This document shows, in pieces, positions 18,377-20,095 of a stretch of DNA of 20,095 bases. Position 1 is the stretch's first letter. Each line of letters starts with the position of its first letter. Both the position numbers and the translations under genes were made by a program. The notes under the pieces are model-generated. The model was not told the DNA's origin. It was given only the letters and a program-made list of their open reading frames with translations, and ran no database searches. Origin of the DNA: Haplomitrium mnioides (taxonomy: Eukaryota; Marchantiophyta; Haplomitriopsida; Calobryales); the NCBI GenBank assembly GCA_049999725.1, contig JBNGIS010024445.1, positions 1 to 20,095 of the forward strand, given 5' to 3'.

Positions 18377-18880
18377 AATTACCAAAATGGCAATTTATAG
18401 TTGTTTCAGTAACTTCCTTTGAAGTTTTTCAAACTTTTAGGATTCACCAAAAAGCATTTCGAACTTTGAATATTTTATAATAAAAATTTGAAATAGAAAT
18501 ATATCGCTATTTTGCCACAAAATAAGCCTTTTCAACTTTGAACTTTCAATTCATCTGAGTAATCCGCTTCAAACTTTCAATATTATATAACAAAAAATTT
18601 TGAAACAACGATAAAGCACAGATATAAATACTTAGAAAAGCCTTTCAAACTTTTGATTTTTACCCAAAAGACTTGAGTCAAGCTTTTGCTGAAATAGTGA
18701 TATATCGAGGTTATAACAATCCTTCAGAAAAAACTTGTTTGAACTTTCAACTTTCACCCTTTCAAACTTTTGATAAGTCAAACTTTCGAACTTTCTTCAA
18801 CTTCAAACTTTAAGATTTAAGAGAATTTGAAATGATGATATATCACCACTTCATCCCTCATGCAGCCTTCAAGTTGAGAT
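18377..18880 (+). repeat. Degenerate repeat region: CAAACTTT and ATATATC motifs
   Basis: CTTTCAAACTTTTGA/TCAACTTTGAACTTTC motifs recur at least eight times. GAAATAGTGATATATCG-like motifs recur four times (about 18490, 18600, 18692, 18831) at intervals of about 90-140 bp. The latter resembles the core of the 48-bp array at 3972-4640. No ORF. Confidence 0.5.
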
Positions 18881-19430
18881 TTATCAATGTTGAAACATTG
18901 ATGTATCCGAGCTTTGCCATGAATGAATGTCGTGACTGCAATTTCTCAAGATTTCAGTTGTTTGAAATCTGAAGAATTCTTCGTCAATTGTCAATCAATT
19001 CGATTGATTCAAGCTGCAATCACTTTGAAAATGATTTGCGCTCCTCGATTCAGATTTCTCTCAATTTTCCATCTTTAGTCCTGATTTTACTTGTAACCTG
19101 GTCGTAATCTCTGGTCGACCTCGATTCCTCCTTTGTGCGACTCCAACTGTGTCTCCAAATGATACAATTTGCAATTCAACTGTTGCTCTTCAAGAATCAA
19201 CTCAAAGTAATATAATATATTATTATAAATTATTCAATTTGGACAGATAATAGATCTGGGCAGGGAGGAATATTTCTAAAAAATTCTAATATATATAGCA
19301 GATATAATAGAATTGAATAGAGTGGATCAAGGAAAGAATTTTTTTATTATAGAAAAACAATCTATATAAAGTATAGAAATTCTTATAAAAGAGAAAAAAA
19401 ATATTTAAAATTTTATAGAAAGTAGCAAAC
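18881..19430. other. No gene recognised; weak coiled-coil-like stretch on minus strand
   Basis: A minus-strand segment around 19205-19090 reads LILEEQQLNCKLYHLETQLE before stops appear. The leucine spacing is coiled-coil-like, which can occur in retrotransposon Gag, but it is too short to assign. The remainder is very AT-rich. Confidence 0.25.
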
Positions 19431-19456
19431 TGCTAATAACGTGTTGTCTGCAAGGT
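19431..19456 (-). other. copia-leader-like motif
   Basis: On the minus strand the text reads ACAACACGTTATTAGCAG then TTTGCTACTTTC. This resembles the segment just after the 5' LTR of many plant copia elements (AACACGTTATCAGCACG), which I recall but cannot check. It is in the right orientation for the copia at 12222-16736 but lies 2.7 kb upstream of its gag. Confidence 0.3.
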
Positions 19457-19540
19457 GTTTTTGTAATTTTTAAAATTTTGTGGTTATTGAGCTCCGAGTT
19501 TATTTTATTATTAGTATTTTTATATTATTGTTATTCTATC

Positions 19541-19617
19541 CTTCCCTTCTCTTCCCTTTCCCCCCTTTCTTCTCTTCTTCTTATCTCTCCCTTTCCTTTC
19601 CCTTTTTTTCCCCTTTG
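19541..19617 (+). repeat. Pyrimidine tract (C/T run)
   Basis: Nearly 80 bp of C and T with very few purines. On the plus strand it could be a plant-type Y-patch in a 5' leader; on the minus strand it is a polypurine tract, as used for retroelement second-strand priming. Context does not settle which. Confidence 0.6.
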
Positions 19618-19622
19618 CTATC

Positions 19623-19736
19623 ATGGCTCATGCACATCAAGGACCAGGCAACAGCGAACAGTTGGGATCATGCAATTCAAGAGATGAGCCATTTGGAATC
19701 GAGAGGAGCCAGATGCAAAGGGAATGTAGGAAGTAG
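19623..19736 (+). CDS. Short ORF after pyrimidine tract, unknown
   Basis: ATG at 19623 in good plant context (ATCATGGCT) opens MAHAHQGPGNSEQLGSCN and runs 37 codons to a TAG at 19734. The base composition changes sharply from AT-rich to balanced at this point and stays so to about 19830. Just downstream in another frame is ECKQCGTYGLATHQDGREEW, a C-x2-C pattern. It may be the first exon of a decayed gene; no family is recognised. Confidence 0.2.
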   Translation: MAHAHQGPGNSEQLGSCNSRDEPFGIERSQMQRECRK

Positions 19737-19853
19737 GAATGGAATGCAAGCAGTGTGGCACATATGGACTCGCAACACATCAAGATGGAAGAGAAGAGTG
19801 GGCAATAGCTCCGAGTAGCAAACAAGTAACAACCGCTACTTTGAACCAAGAAC

Positions 19854-20095
19854 AGACTACTTAGAACAGGAACTTTCTTTTTTTGGAAAAATTGTGATTT
19901 TTCATATCAAAAAACATAAAAAAAGGTTAATTTAAAAACAAAAAGTATATAAGTTTTTTAGATTTATTTTTGGTTGTTTCAGCAAGCATAATAGAGCGAA
20001 AGTCAATTTCGTTATGCAAAATCAATCAATATTACTTGTTTTTACGAAAACATTGGAAAACTTGATTTTTTTTAAAATCATAAAAATTACGGTAA
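19854..20095. other. AT-rich, nothing recognised
   Basis: Highly A/T-rich DNA to the window end with no ORF of note. Confidence 0.5.

Noticed and set aside
19478-19818. Two overlapping plus ORFs and one minus ORF over the pyrimidine tract
   Set aside because: Their N-terminal Ser/Phe/Leu/Pro runs are translated low-complexity DNA, and the frames conflict.

Overview
The window looks like nuclear DNA of a land plant with a large, repeat-rich genome. A fern, lycophyte or gymnosperm would fit, but this is inference. The support is a plant-type Ty1/copia polyprotein, GT-AG introns with AT-rich interiors, a plant-style start context (GACAATGGC), a TATA box and an AATAAA signal. Two runs of exactly 100 N mark scaffold gaps. 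I see no intact gene, no tRNA or rRNA, and nothing bacterial in layout.

Layout. (1) 1-2365, minus: a broken gene whose catalytic part matches the transposase-like DUF7869 family. Its N-terminal part carries five 30-bp repeats with a CATGCGCGCATG-like core. (2) 2609-2867: an LTR-like block bounded by TGTTGG and CCAACA. (3) 2880-5150: several kinds of degenerate tandem repeat. (4) 5305-6900: anonymous DNA. (5) 6949-11359, plus: the most interesting object, a decayed but still readable spliced gene with TATA box, four exons, three GT-AG introns and poly(A) signal. It reads as a ParB-like domain followed by a beta-class N6/N4 DNA methyltransferase. Introns 1 and 2 contain arrays of a 24-bp unit made of two 12-bp palindromes, so each array reads the same on both strands. 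A related 37-bp array lies just 3' of the gene. (6) 12222-16736, minus: a decayed Ty1/copia retrotransposon (gag, protease, integrase, reverse transcriptase, truncated RNase H) with many stops and frameshifts. (7) 16737-20095: AT-rich DNA with a second LTR-like block in the opposite orientation to the first, a stretch rich in a CAAACTTT-type motif, a copia-leader-like motif and a long pyrimidine tract ahead of a short ORF.

How the parts relate. The three coding units are fossils: many in-frame stops fall where a Gln, Arg or Trp codon would be expected, and frames shift repeatedly. The link between them is the palindromic GCGCGC/CATG core. It occurs in introns and 3' flank of the methyltransferase gene and inside the N-terminal coding part of the DUF7869 gene, with repeat periods of 24, 30 and about 37 bp. 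Whether the arrays are targets of the ParB-like or methyltransferase protein, a source of hairpin RNA, or simply a spreading satellite cannot be decided from this sequence.
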